Shown here: positions 23,154 to 30,345 of the stretch, one piece after another
Numbering within the stretch: the stretch's first letter is position 1
Layout of the letters: each line of letters starts with the position of its first letter
The notes under the pieces: model-generated
What the model saw: only the letters and a program-made list of their open reading frames with translations
Database searches by the model: none
What the model was told of the DNA's origin: nothing
Assembly: GCA_003450735.1 (NCBI GenBank)
Contig: DMEZ01000006.1
Location: forward strand, 62,783 to 96,495
DNA: 33,713 bases
From: Elusimicrobiota bacterium
Lineage (GTDB): Bacteria; Elusimicrobiota; Elusimicrobia; UBA1565
Direction of reading: 5' to 3'
Translations under genes and position numbers: made by a program

Positions 23154-24133
23154 GCTTCTTCTTCAGCGTCGTCATCCCGACCTTCAACCGTTCGCGCATG
23201 GCGGCGGCCGCCGCGCTGAGCGTGCTCGCGCAGACCGAGAAGGACTTCGAGTGCTTCATCGTAGACGACGGTTCGACCGACGACACCGGCCGCGTGCTCG
23301 GCGCCCTGCCCAAGGATTCGCGCCTCAAGCTTTTGCGCATGGAGAAGAACGGCGGCCAGCACGCCTGCCGCAACCGCGCCATCAAGCTCTCGCAGGGGCG
23401 CTTCGTCACCTTCCTCGACTCGGACGACCTCTACCTGCCCGGCCGCCTCGCCGCCTTCCGCAGGGCGGCCGAGGAGCGGCCCGCCGCCGGCTTCTGGTTC
23501 TCCAACGCCTACGTCCACCGCTTCGGCCGCGTCCAGGGCACCCTCTTCGATCCCGCCCGGAGCATCCCACAGGGAAAGGTGCCGGGCTGGTACGCGGTGG
23601 GCGACAAGTTCCTGCCCTACGTCACCACCAACGTGGCCATCCGCCGCGAAGCCTTCGACAAGCACGGCGTGTTCCGCGAGGACCTCCGCATCCTCGAGGA
23701 CACCGAGCTCTACGCGCGGATGCTCGGCGGCGGCCTCGAGGTCGGCGCGATCTTCGAGCCCCTCTCCGTGCGCTTCCTCCACGACGCGCAGATCACGCGC
23801 GACTACGAGCGCGACTTCAAGGAAGCGCTCATCGCCCTCGACGCCGGCGCCCCGCCGCCCGACGTGCGCGAGGCGCGGCGCCGGGAGATCGCCCTCGAGG
23901 TCGCGACCTACCTGTGGAAGGACGCGCGGCCCGAGCAGGCGCGCGAGCTGCTCGTGCGCGAGCTGGGCGATGAGGCGCGCTCCATGCCGCTCTATCGCTG
24001 GACCCATCTGCCCGCTTTCCTGCTGGCGGGGCTCAGGGCCGCGCGGCGCGCCGCCCTGAGCCTCAAGCCCGCCGCCGCGCCCGACGTCCAGCGCTTCGTC
24101 GATTCGACCTTCGACCAGGCTTCCAAGCTCTAG
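23150..24133 (+). CDS. Family 2 glycosyltransferase (probable CTG start)
   Basis: From CTG 23150 the product is 327 residues. The GT-A domain begins SFFFSVVIPTFNRSRM, with CFIVDDGSTDDTG, a GGQHACRNRAI segment and the metal site DSDD (90-93) in VTFLDSDDLYLPGRL. The motifs are like spore-coat/EpsE-type GT2 enzymes that add sugars to a growing glycan. A C-terminal helical region follows about residue 230. The first ATG in frame (23198) would delete VVIPTFN, the first beta strand and nucleotide-binding start of the fold, so it cannot give a complete enzyme. CTG is the only start with a Shine-Dalgarno (AAGGAGG) and it mirrors the ATGA overlaps seen elsewhere. The next gene follows after 5 bp. Confidence 0.87.
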   Translation: MSFFFSVVIPTFNRSRMAAAAALSVLAQTEKDFECFIVDDGSTDDTGRVLGALPKDSRLKLLRMEKNGGQHACRNRAIKLSQGRFVTFLDSDDLYLPGRLAAFRRAAEERPAAGFWFSNAYVHRFGRVQGTLFDPARSIPQGKVPGWYAVGDKFLPYVTTNVAIRREAFDKHGVFREDLRILEDTELYARMLGGGLEVGAIFEPLSVRFLHDAQITRDYERDFKEALIALDAGAPPPDVREARRREIALEVATYLWKDARPEQARELLVRELGDEARSMPLYRWTHLPAFLLAGLRAARRAALSLKPAAAPDVQRFVDSTFDQASKL

Positions 24134-24138
24134 GGCTG

Positions 24139-26556
24139 ATGATCCTCCTCCTCTTCTTCCTATCCGGCGTCGCCGGGCTCCTCTACGAGGTCCTCTGGGC
24201 GAAGTACCTCGCCCTGAGCCTCGGCGGCACCGCGTTCGCGCAGACGGCCGTGCTCTCGCTCTACCTGGGCGGGCTGGGTCTGGGCTACGCCTTCTTCGGC
24301 CGCAGGGCCGACCGCTCCGAGGACCCGCTCGCCCTCTATGCGCGGCTCGAGCTCGCGCTCGCCCTCCTGGGCGCGCTCACGACCATCCTGCCCGACGCGC
24401 TCGCCGACCACCCGCGCCTGCTCGCCTGCCTCATGGTGCTCCCGGCGGCCTTCCTCATGGGCGGGACTCTGCCGGCCCTGGCCCGGCGGGCCTCGCGCCT
24501 GGAGGCGGTCCAGTCGACGCTTGCGAAGCTCTATTCGGTCAACGCGGCCGGCGCGGCCCTGGGCGCGCTGTCGGCGGACTTCCTGCTCGTGCCCCGCTTC
24601 GGCTTGGCTCTGTCGGTCCTGACGGCCGCGGGGCTGAACCTCCTCTGCGGGCTCGCCGCCCTGGGCCTCGCGCGGCGCAGGCGCCGACGCCCCCCGGTCC
24701 CGGAGGAGAAGCCCGGGAGCCTTTTCCTGCACGAGCCGCCCGGCGTCCTCCAGGCCCGGACAGCGCTCGCGGCGGCCTTCCTGGCGGGCGCCTCCTCGCT
24801 CATCCTGGAGGTCGCTTGGACGCGCCTCTTCGCGCAGGTGCTGGGCTCCTCGGTCTACGCCTTCGCCCTGATGCTCGCCTCCTTCATCCTCGGCATCGCC
24901 GCGGGCGGGGCGTGGCTCGCCCGGGGCCCCCTGCCCCGACTGCCCTCCTTCCTCCTGCTCGGCCTCTGCCTGCTCGCCTCGGGCACGGCCGCGCTCGCGG
25001 TCATGCCGCTCTACGGGCGCCTGCCCTTCGTCCTCATGCGCCTGAGGGCCCTGGCCGGGAGCGCGCCGGAGGCCTTCCTCCTCCACCAGGCCTTCCACCT
25101 CTCCCTCTGCGCGGCGCTCACCCTGCCCGCGACCTTCTTCCTGGGGATGGCGCTCCCCCTCGCGGCGCGCACGGCCCTGCGGCGCCACGGCGAAGCGGGC
25201 GCGGGCGTCGGCCTCGCCTTCGGACTCAACACGGCGGGCTGCGTGCTGGGGGCCGGCGCCGCCGGCCTCTGGCTGCTCCCCGCGCTGGGCATCAAGAACC
25301 TCGTCGGCCTCGGCGCCGGGCTGCAGCTTTTCGCCGGCTCGCTGGCGGTGCTGATGTCGGGACGCTGGAGCGCCGCGCGGCGCGCGGCGCTTCCGGCGGT
25401 CTGCCTGGCCGCGGCCCTGGCCTGCTGGGCTTCCTCCACCTGGGACAAGGCCTTGCTCGCGAGCGGCACCTTCCGCCACACGGGCGCGGCCCCGGACTGG
25501 GAGACGTTCCGCAGCACGGTGCTCAGCGAGAAGACCCTCTACCACAAGGACGACGCGGAGGGGACGGTCACGGTCGTCGAGAGCCCGGAGGGGATCCGCT
25601 TCCTCAAGGTGAACGGCAAGTGCGACGCCTCGAGCGGGGACGACCTGCCCACGCAGGAACTGCTGGCCCACCTGCCCCTGCTCCTGCGCCCGCGCGCGTC
25701 GACGGCGCTCCTCATCGGGCTGGGCTCCGGCGTGAGCGCCGGAGCGGCGCTGGCCCATCCCCTCTCGCGCCTCGACGTGGTCGAGATCTCCCCCGCCGTG
25801 GCCGAGGCCTCGGACTTCTTCCGGCCCTGGAGCGGGGACCCCCTCTCCGACCCGCGCCTGAGCCTCTACCTCGAGGACGCCAAGACCTTCATGGCCCGCA
25901 CGCCCCGCCGCTACGACGCCATCCTGAGCGAGCCCTCCAACCCGTGGATGGCGGGCGTCGCCCGGCTCTTTTCCGCCGACTTCTACCGCGCGGCCCGCGC
26001 GCGCCTCGCCCCGGGCGGCGTCTACGCGCAATGGTTCCACACCTACGAGATGACCGACGAGGACTTCCGGCTGGTGGTGCGCACCTTCGCCTCCTCCTTC
26101 CCGCACGCCACGCTCTGGAGCCTCTTCCCCGGGCGGGACGTCCTCCTGCTCGGCTCGGAGGGGCCGCTGGAGGCGGAGGGCCTGGAAGCGGCCTTCCGCA
26201 GGCCCGGGGTCGCGCGCCGTCTCTGGGATGTGGGGGTGGGCGGGTCCGCGACCCTGCTCGCCCTGCAGACGGCTTCGGACCCCGCCGTGCGCAGCATGGC
26301 GGGCCGCGGCCGCGTGCACGAGGACCGCTTCCCCCTGCTCGACTACTCCGCCCCCCGCGCCCTTTTCCTCGACCGGAGCACCTTCGTCCCGGAAGCCTAC
26401 GACGGGCGCTTCCGGGACCCGGACGCCCTGCTCGCCCGCTGGCTGGCCGCGCGCAAACGCCGGCTCAACCCAGTCGAGCTCGCGGACCTGGCCTCCTACG
26501 ACCGCCTCTACGGCACGCGCCTGGCCGAACGGGCGCGCCGAGCGGCGAAGCGATGA
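24139..26556 (+). CDS. Membrane-fused spermidine-synthase-like protein
   Basis: The 805-residue protein joins two parts. Residues 1-450 hold about twelve to fourteen hydrophobic helices, starting LLLFFLSGVAGLLYEVLWAKYL; a second GASSLILEVAWTRLFAQVLG-like start at about residue 220 suggests an internal duplication. Residues 460-780 are a Rossmann methyltransferase-like domain related to spermidine synthase. Visible motifs are GLGSGVSAGAALAH, the acidic E549 in VVEISPAV, LEDAKTFM, and SEPSNPWMAG (597-606). True spermidine synthases transfer aminopropyl groups to putrescine. In membrane-fused relatives the substrate is generally unknown, so activity should not be assumed. It lies between a GT2 and a GT39-like gene, overlapping the latter by ATGA. 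Confidence 0.88.
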   Translation: MILLLFFLSGVAGLLYEVLWAKYLALSLGGTAFAQTAVLSLYLGGLGLGYAFFGRRADRSEDPLALYARLELALALLGALTTILPDALADHPRLLACLMVLPAAFLMGGTLPALARRASRLEAVQSTLAKLYSVNAAGAALGALSADFLLVPRFGLALSVLTAAGLNLLCGLAALGLARRRRRRPPVPEEKPGSLFLHEPPGVLQARTALAAAFLAGASSLILEVAWTRLFAQVLGSSVYAFALMLASFILGIAAGGAWLARGPLPRLPSFLLLGLCLLASGTAALAVMPLYGRLPFVLMRLRALAGSAPEAFLLHQAFHLSLCAALTLPATFFLGMALPLAARTALRRHGEAGAGVGLAFGLNTAGCVLGAGAAGLWLLPALGIKNLVGLGAGLQLFAGSLAVLMSGRWSAARRAALPAVCLAAALACWASSTWDKALLASGTFRHTGAAPDWETFRSTVLSEKTLYHKDDAEGTVTVVESPEGIRFLKVNGKCDASSGDDLPTQELLAHLPLLLRPRASTALLIGLGSGVSAGAALAHPLSRLDVVEISPAVAEASDFFRPWSGDPLSDPRLSLYLEDAKTFMARTPRRYDAILSEPSNPWMAGVARLFSADFYRAARARLAPGGVYAQWFHTYEMTDEDFRLVVRTFASSFPHATLWSLFPGRDVLLLGSEGPLEAEGLEAAFRRPGVARRLWDVGVGGSATLLALQTASDPAVRSMAGRGRVHEDRFPLLDYSAPRALFLDRSTFVPEAYDGRFRDPDALLARWLAARKRRLNPVELADLASYDRLYGTRLAERARRAAKR

Positions 26557-27983
26557 TGCGCTCCCGCGCCCTTCCCTGGCTGCTCATCTTCGGCCTGGCC
26601 GCCGCCCAGCTGCTCGCCTTCCCGGGGCACTATCTGGGCCAGGAGCACGACGACGCGCAGTACGCGCTCGCCTCGCGTTCGCTCTTGCGCGGCCATTACG
26701 GGACCGGGGTGCGCCCGGGCGACCCGCCGCTCACCTTCATCAACCCCGGCTGGCCCCTCCTGCTGACCCCCGCGGCCGCGGTCTCGGGCGACTCGAGCCT
26801 GGGCTATCAGCTCTGGGCGTACCTCTGGCTCGTGCTCTGCGATGCGCTGGCTTGGGCTTGGCTGCGCAGGCGCATGCCTTCGGCGGCGGCGGCGGCGGCG
26901 GTCTGCGTGTTCGCCCTGAACCCGCTCGTCCTCTCGCGCTCGGGCGTGGTGATGAGCGAACTGCCCGGCCTGGCCTCGGCGCTCGGCCTCCTGCTCCTGC
27001 TCGAGCGCCTCCCGCCCTGGGGGGCGGGGCTGTGGCTGGCCGCAGCCTGGCTGATCCGCCCGGCCGCCCTGCCGCTCTTCGCGGCCGCGCTCGGGCTCTA
27101 TCTCTGGAAGAGGCGCTGGCGCGACGCCCTCGCCTGCCTCGCCGCCGCCGCGCCCCCCATCCTGCTGTGGCAGGCGTGGGTCGCCCGGGCTGGGCAAGGC
27201 TTTGCCGAGGCCGCGGAGCTCGCGCAGAACTCGCCGGGCGGGCCGCTCGCCTGGCTGGCGATGGCCGCCGAGAACCTGCGCGAGGCCGCCGCCCTGTGGG
27301 GACAGACCTCCCTGCCCTGGGTGTCCGCCTCCTCCTGGCCGGGGCTCCTCGCCGGCGCCGTCCTCGGCTCGCTCGCCCTCGCCGGACTCTGGAGGCATTT
27401 GCGGGAGGAGGGCTACGAGCCCGCGGCGGGCTACCTGGCCGCGGGCGCGCTCATGCACGCGTTCTGGCCCTGGTGGTTCGAGCGCTACCTGCCGGTCTAC
27501 CTGCCCTTCCTCATCTGGGCGGTCTGGCGGGCGCTCGCGCGGCTCGGCGAGGACCGAGCAGCCGCCCTGCTGCTCGTCTGGGCCCTCGCCCCCTTCGCCC
27601 TGCAGAGCGCACCGCTCATGCGGGGACGCGAGGACGCCGTGCGGCCCGAGCTGGCGAAAACTTACGCGTGGGTGCGGGAGCACACGGAAGGCTGGGAGCT
27701 GCTCGCGAGCGCCTTCTACTGCCGCGACGCCTGGTACACCGGGCGGCCGTTCACGCCCCTGCCGACGGCGCGGGAGGCCGGAGAGGACTACGCCGAGGCC
27801 CTGCGCCGCCGCAAGGTGCGCTACGTGCTGTGGTCAGGAGTCCCGGACCTCGGCTCATCGAGAGGGAAGGAGTTCGCCTTCTCGAAGGCGCTGAACGAGG
27901 TGAGCGGGCGGCTGAAGGAGAAGCCGTTCTTGAGGGTCTACTCGGACGGGGAAGAAGGGAGCGCGGTCTACAAAGTCCCTTAG
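26553..27983 (+). CDS. GT39/PMT-like membrane glycosyltransferase
   Basis: This 476-residue protein has about nine to ten transmembrane helices. The first outer loop carries GQEHDDAQYALASRSLLRG (the DDAQY acidic pair plus Tyr of the GT-C group), followed by FINPGWPLLLTP. A short soluble C-terminal domain starts near residue 365. It probably acts on the periplasmic face with a polyprenyl-phosphate sugar, acceptor unknown. The start is ATG 26553, which overlaps the previous stop as ATGA; ATG 26556 is an adjacent alternative. Its TAG overlaps the TAA of the convergent PrcB-like gene within TTAG (27980-27983), so there is no terminator between them. Confidence 0.83.
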   Translation: MMRSRALPWLLIFGLAAAQLLAFPGHYLGQEHDDAQYALASRSLLRGHYGTGVRPGDPPLTFINPGWPLLLTPAAAVSGDSSLGYQLWAYLWLVLCDALAWAWLRRRMPSAAAAAAVCVFALNPLVLSRSGVVMSELPGLASALGLLLLLERLPPWGAGLWLAAAWLIRPAALPLFAAALGLYLWKRRWRDALACLAAAAPPILLWQAWVARAGQGFAEAAELAQNSPGGPLAWLAMAAENLREAAALWGQTSLPWVSASSWPGLLAGAVLGSLALAGLWRHLREEGYEPAAGYLAAGALMHAFWPWWFERYLPVYLPFLIWAVWRALARLGEDRAAALLLVWALAPFALQSAPLMRGREDAVRPELAKTYAWVREHTEGWELLASAFYCRDAWYTGRPFTPLPTAREAGEDYAEALRRRKVRYVLWSGVPDLGSSRGKEFAFSKALNEVSGRLKEKPFLRVYSDGEEGSAVYKVP

Positions 27984-28519
27984 TCGAACTTCAGGCTCTC
28001 GAAGCGCTCCTGCAGATTCTCCAGCCGCTTCTTGGCTTCGTTCATGCGGCTCGGAGCGGGGCCGTTCTCGAGCGCGCGGGGCGCGTTGGCCGCCTCGCCC
28101 TTCGCGACCATCCTGATGGGAGCGGCGGGGACCTTCACGATGGCGAAAGGCGCGGACATCACCGAGGCCGCGAAGCCTTTGGGCTTGCGGACCTCGTAGT
28201 CCACCACGATGCCCTCGCGGGCGGCGCGGACGTCGAAGTCCACCGAGTGGCCGCCGGTGTGGCGCAGGCCGAGGAACACGGCGACGACCCGCTCGCGGGA
28301 GAAATCGACTTCGGGCAGGTCATCGAGGCTGCCCTGGTGGTCTTCCCAGAGCCTTTGCCAGGCTCCGGCGTCCTGGACGACCACGGCGCGGAACACCGCG
28401 ATGCCGCTGTGCTGTCCGGAGAGCTTCTGCCATTCGGCGGCGGGCGGCTGGGCCGCCCGTGCCGAGCCGGCGGAAGCGAGCGCGATCACGAATGGGAGGA
28501 GGAACGCCGTCATCTTCAT
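27980..28519 (-). CDS. Secreted PrcB-like C-terminal domain protein
   Basis: This 179-residue protein has a signal peptide (MTAFLLPFVIALASAGSARA). The domain resembles the C-terminal part of Treponema PrcB, a protease-complex stabilising protein: W-x-x-LWEDHQ, VDFSRERVVAVFLGLR, TGGHSVDF and IVVDYEVRKPKG. A short helical, charged tail follows (about residues 150-179). Such domains are probably protein-interaction modules in the periplasm. No subtilase partner is encoded here. The ATG at 28519 has TATCCT 6 nt upstream and only a weak purine stretch, suggesting a leaderless transcript. A second ATG two codons in (28513) is an alternative. Confidence 0.78.
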   Translation of the reverse strand: MKMTAFLLPFVIALASAGSARAAQPPAAEWQKLSGQHSGIAVFRAVVVQDAGAWQRLWEDHQGSLDDLPEVDFSRERVVAVFLGLRHTGGHSVDFDVRAAREGIVVDYEVRKPKGFAASVMSAPFAIVKVPAAPIRMVAKGEAANAPRALENGPAPSRMNEAKKRLENLQERFESLKFD

Positions 28520-28525
28520 GCTCTC

Positions 28526-28531
28526 AGGATA
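28526..28531 (-). promoter_or_regulatory. Candidate -10 element for the PrcB-like gene
   Basis: On the minus strand TATCCT (28531 to 28526) ends 6 nt before ATG 28519. It starts about 15 nt beyond the T-tract of the upstream hairpin terminator, so this gene probably has its own transcript. No -35 element is evident. Confidence 0.45.
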
Positions 28532-28544
28532 GCATCCCCCGCTT

Positions 28545-28591
28545 GGAAAAGGACGGGCCTAAAGAGGCATCTTCCGTCCCTCTTTAGGCCC
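28545..28591 (-). terminator. Intrinsic terminator after the CsgG/VWA gene
   Basis: GGGCCTAAAGAGG (28555-28567) and CCTCTTTAGGCCC (28579-28591) are perfect 13-bp inverted arms with an 11-base loop. Read on the minus strand, the stem is followed by GTCCTTTTCC, a modest T-rich tail. It lies 50 bp beyond the stop of the minus-strand gene at 28641. The T-run is not immediately at the stem base, so efficiency is uncertain. Confidence 0.7.
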
Positions 28592-28598
28592 ACGGTCA

Positions 28599-28631
28599 CC
28601 TGGGCCTGACGGCTTCGCCGCCAGGCCCAGG
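28599..28631. repeat. Second strong inverted repeat, stem-loop in tandem with the terminator
   Basis: CCTGGGCCTG (28599-28608) pairs with CAGGCCCAGG (28622-28631). Inside, after one A-C mismatch, CGGC (28610-28613) pairs with GCCG (28617-28620) around a TTC loop. It begins 9 bp before the stop of the CsgG/VWA gene on the minus strand and has no T-tract. It may protect or stabilise the mRNA end. Confidence 0.65.
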
Positions 28632-28640
28632 GGTCCCCCA

Positions 28641-30236
28641 TTAATTCGTCTTGATTATCAAGCGCTTTTTAGCCGCCTGGGTGCGCACGGCCGCCAGCAG
28701 GGCCTGGTCGAGGGTCTGGGCGCCGCCCTCACTCTGTTTCTTGGAGATGAAGCGGGAGCGCTCGGCGCTGAGCTTCTGGATGCGGGCCTGGAGCTCCTTG
28801 CGCTTCTGGACCTTCTCGCGCATCTGGGCCTCGAGCTTTTCGAGCGGCAGGGCCTTCAGCTCCGCGGGCAGTTCCTTCTCCTGGAGACCCTTGGCGTCGA
28901 GCTTGCCTTCCGAGACCATCGTGACCGCGTCCCACTCGGCCGCGGCCGAGGCGTACTGCGGCGCGGCCTTGAACATCGCCCGCTGGACCGAGGCGCCGGC
29001 GGCCGCAAAGGACAAGGCGTTCTTGTCCTGGGCTTCCTGCCTCCTGGCCGAGCCCCGGCCGGCGTCGCCGAGGGGCACGTAGGTGGTGTTGAGCTCGCGC
29101 CCGAGCTTCTCGATCTCGGCGTCCTGCGGTGCCGGGACGGAGACCGTCTGGACGCCCTGGTCGATGTTGAAGTAGTCCCCGCCGCCGGCCTGGGCGCCGG
29201 CGAGCCACTGCCCGGCCGCGCCCTCCTGGCGCGAGCCGCAGAAGATGGTGTTGACCACGACGCCCTTGCGGCGGGCCTCGGCGGCGGCGCCCTCGAAGGG
29301 GACCGGGCCCTGGGTGAAAGGCTCGTTGCCCGCGATGAAGACCGCCTTGTAGACGTCGGCGTGCCGGTCCCAGTCGAGCTTGAGCACGGCCTCGTGGATC
29401 ACCTGGCCGGCGAACTCGGAGCCGCCGTTGGTGCGCAGGGCGAAGAGCTGCTCCGAGACCTTGTCGAGGTCGCTCGTGAAGGGCACCACCTGCCGGATCC
29501 AGCCCTTGCCGGCGTCGAGCGAGTCGTTGCCGTACTCGTAGAGCGCGACCTGGAGGTCCGGCCGCCGCCCCTCCCGCTCGCCCGAGGAGAGCTCGTTGAC
29601 CACCTTCCACAGCTGGGCCTTGGCCTGGTTGATGAGCCCGTCCATGCTGTTGGAGGTGTCGAGCAGGAGGGCGATCTGCACGAGGGGCTTGCCCAGGAAC
29701 TGCGGCCGGGGCGCGGAGGTCGAGACCGAGGGCTCCTCGACCGGGACGGGGAGGCGGGCGTCCGACCAGGTGCGCTTGAGCACGGCCTGGCCGGCCGCGA
29801 GGATGAGGCCGGTCTCCGCGTCGATGGCCCTGGCGTTGAGCTCCGCCTTCCCGTCCTGGAGGTCGTTGAGCGTCCCGGTGACGAGGGCCCCGACGCCGAG
29901 GACCTTCCCGAGCCGCTTGGTCGTCTCCGCGTCGATGAGGCCCGTGGCCTCGAGCTTCATCTCCTCGAGCACTTTTTTAAGGAGGTTGCGCTCGATGACC
30001 TCGAGCCTGCCCGACTGCACGAGGTGGGTGGTCAGCCGCTCCTGCACCACGACCGAGCCCTCCGTGAGGGCCCCGCCCGGGTAGGCGAAATTGAGAACGG
30101 CGACCTTCTTGTTGGGGGAGCTTTTGAGCCCCTTCTCGAGCCTCTTGGCGAGGCTCTTGAGCGGCTCGGCATGGGCGGCGCCCCCCAGCGCGGCGACGAG
30201 CACCAGTCCTGCGGCGATTCCTGCGAGCTTCCTCAT
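28641..30236 (-). CDS. Secreted protein with CsgG/FlgO-like domain and VWA domain
   Basis: This 531-residue protein has a signal peptide (LAGIAAGLVLVAALGGAAHA). Residues about 42-156 form a CsgG/FlgO/TolB-N-like domain (KKVAVLNFAYP, VQERLTTHLVQSGRLEVIER, LGVGALVTGTL, ARAIDAETGLI). Residues about 185-350 are a von Willebrand A domain whose metal-site motif DTSNS (193-197) fits the MIDAS consensus DxSxS, with RTNGGSEF further on. A C-terminal charged helical, coiled-coil-like region of about 100 residues is rich in Lys, Glu and Gln. It is probably a periplasmic or surface-associated binding protein. The pairing of CsgG-like and VWA domains is unusual; its role is unknown. The start has GGAGG 6 nt upstream, unlike the leaderless starts nearby. 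Confidence 0.82.
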   Translation of the reverse strand: MRKLAGIAAGLVLVAALGGAAHAEPLKSLAKRLEKGLKSSPNKKVAVLNFAYPGGALTEGSVVVQERLTTHLVQSGRLEVIERNLLKKVLEEMKLEATGLIDAETTKRLGKVLGVGALVTGTLNDLQDGKAELNARAIDAETGLILAAGQAVLKRTWSDARLPVPVEEPSVSTSAPRPQFLGKPLVQIALLLDTSNSMDGLINQAKAQLWKVVNELSSGEREGRRPDLQVALYEYGNDSLDAGKGWIRQVVPFTSDLDKVSEQLFALRTNGGSEFAGQVIHEAVLKLDWDRHADVYKAVFIAGNEPFTQGPVPFEGAAAEARRKGVVVNTIFCGSRQEGAAGQWLAGAQAGGGDYFNIDQGVQTVSVPAPQDAEIEKLGRELNTTYVPLGDAGRGSARRQEAQDKNALSFAAAGASVQRAMFKAAPQYASAAAEWDAVTMVSEGKLDAKGLQEKELPAELKALPLEKLEAQMREKVQKRKELQARIQKLSAERSRFISKKQSEGGAQTLDQALLAAVRTQAAKKRLIIKTN

Positions 30237-30289
30237 GATGCACCTCCGGTCATGAGGGTAGGACCCCGGCCGGGCCGAAAAGTTCCCGC

Positions 30290-30318
30290 TTGAATTCCTT
30301 CAGTCGTTCTGCTAATTT
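30290..30318 (+). promoter_or_regulatory. Sigma-70-like promoter for the kinase gene
   Basis: TTGAAT (30290-30295) and TAATTT (30313-30318) are separated by exactly 17 bp, a classic housekeeping promoter layout. Transcription would begin near 30325, leaving a leader of about 20 nt. That leader contains GGCTC (30325-30329) and GAGCC (30337-30341), a short inverted repeat that could form a hairpin just before ATG 30346. This is the only promoter in the window with a recognisable -35. Confidence 0.55.
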
Positions 30319-30345
30319 CAAACAGGCTCATCAGAAGAGCCGCCC

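Noticed and set aside
24160..26319. A 719-codon minus-strand frame opposite the spermidine-synthase-like gene
   Set aside because: Same GC-driven shadow composition, and the plus strand carries conserved SEPSNPW and methyltransferase motifs.
26880..26902. GGC triplet run coding for poly-Ala in the last GT39-like protein
   Set aside because: It has no inverted partner nearby and is easily explained by a hydrophobic helix in a GC-rich genome.
28551..28591. Pseudoknot between the terminator loop and the GTCC that follows
   Set aside because: Only 3-4 base pairs are possible and one needs a stem base, too weak to claim.
30255..30260. TACCCT as -10 for the CsgG/VWA gene on the minus strand
   Set aside because: The predicted start would fall at the Shine-Dalgarno itself and no -35 is visible, so support is too thin to list.
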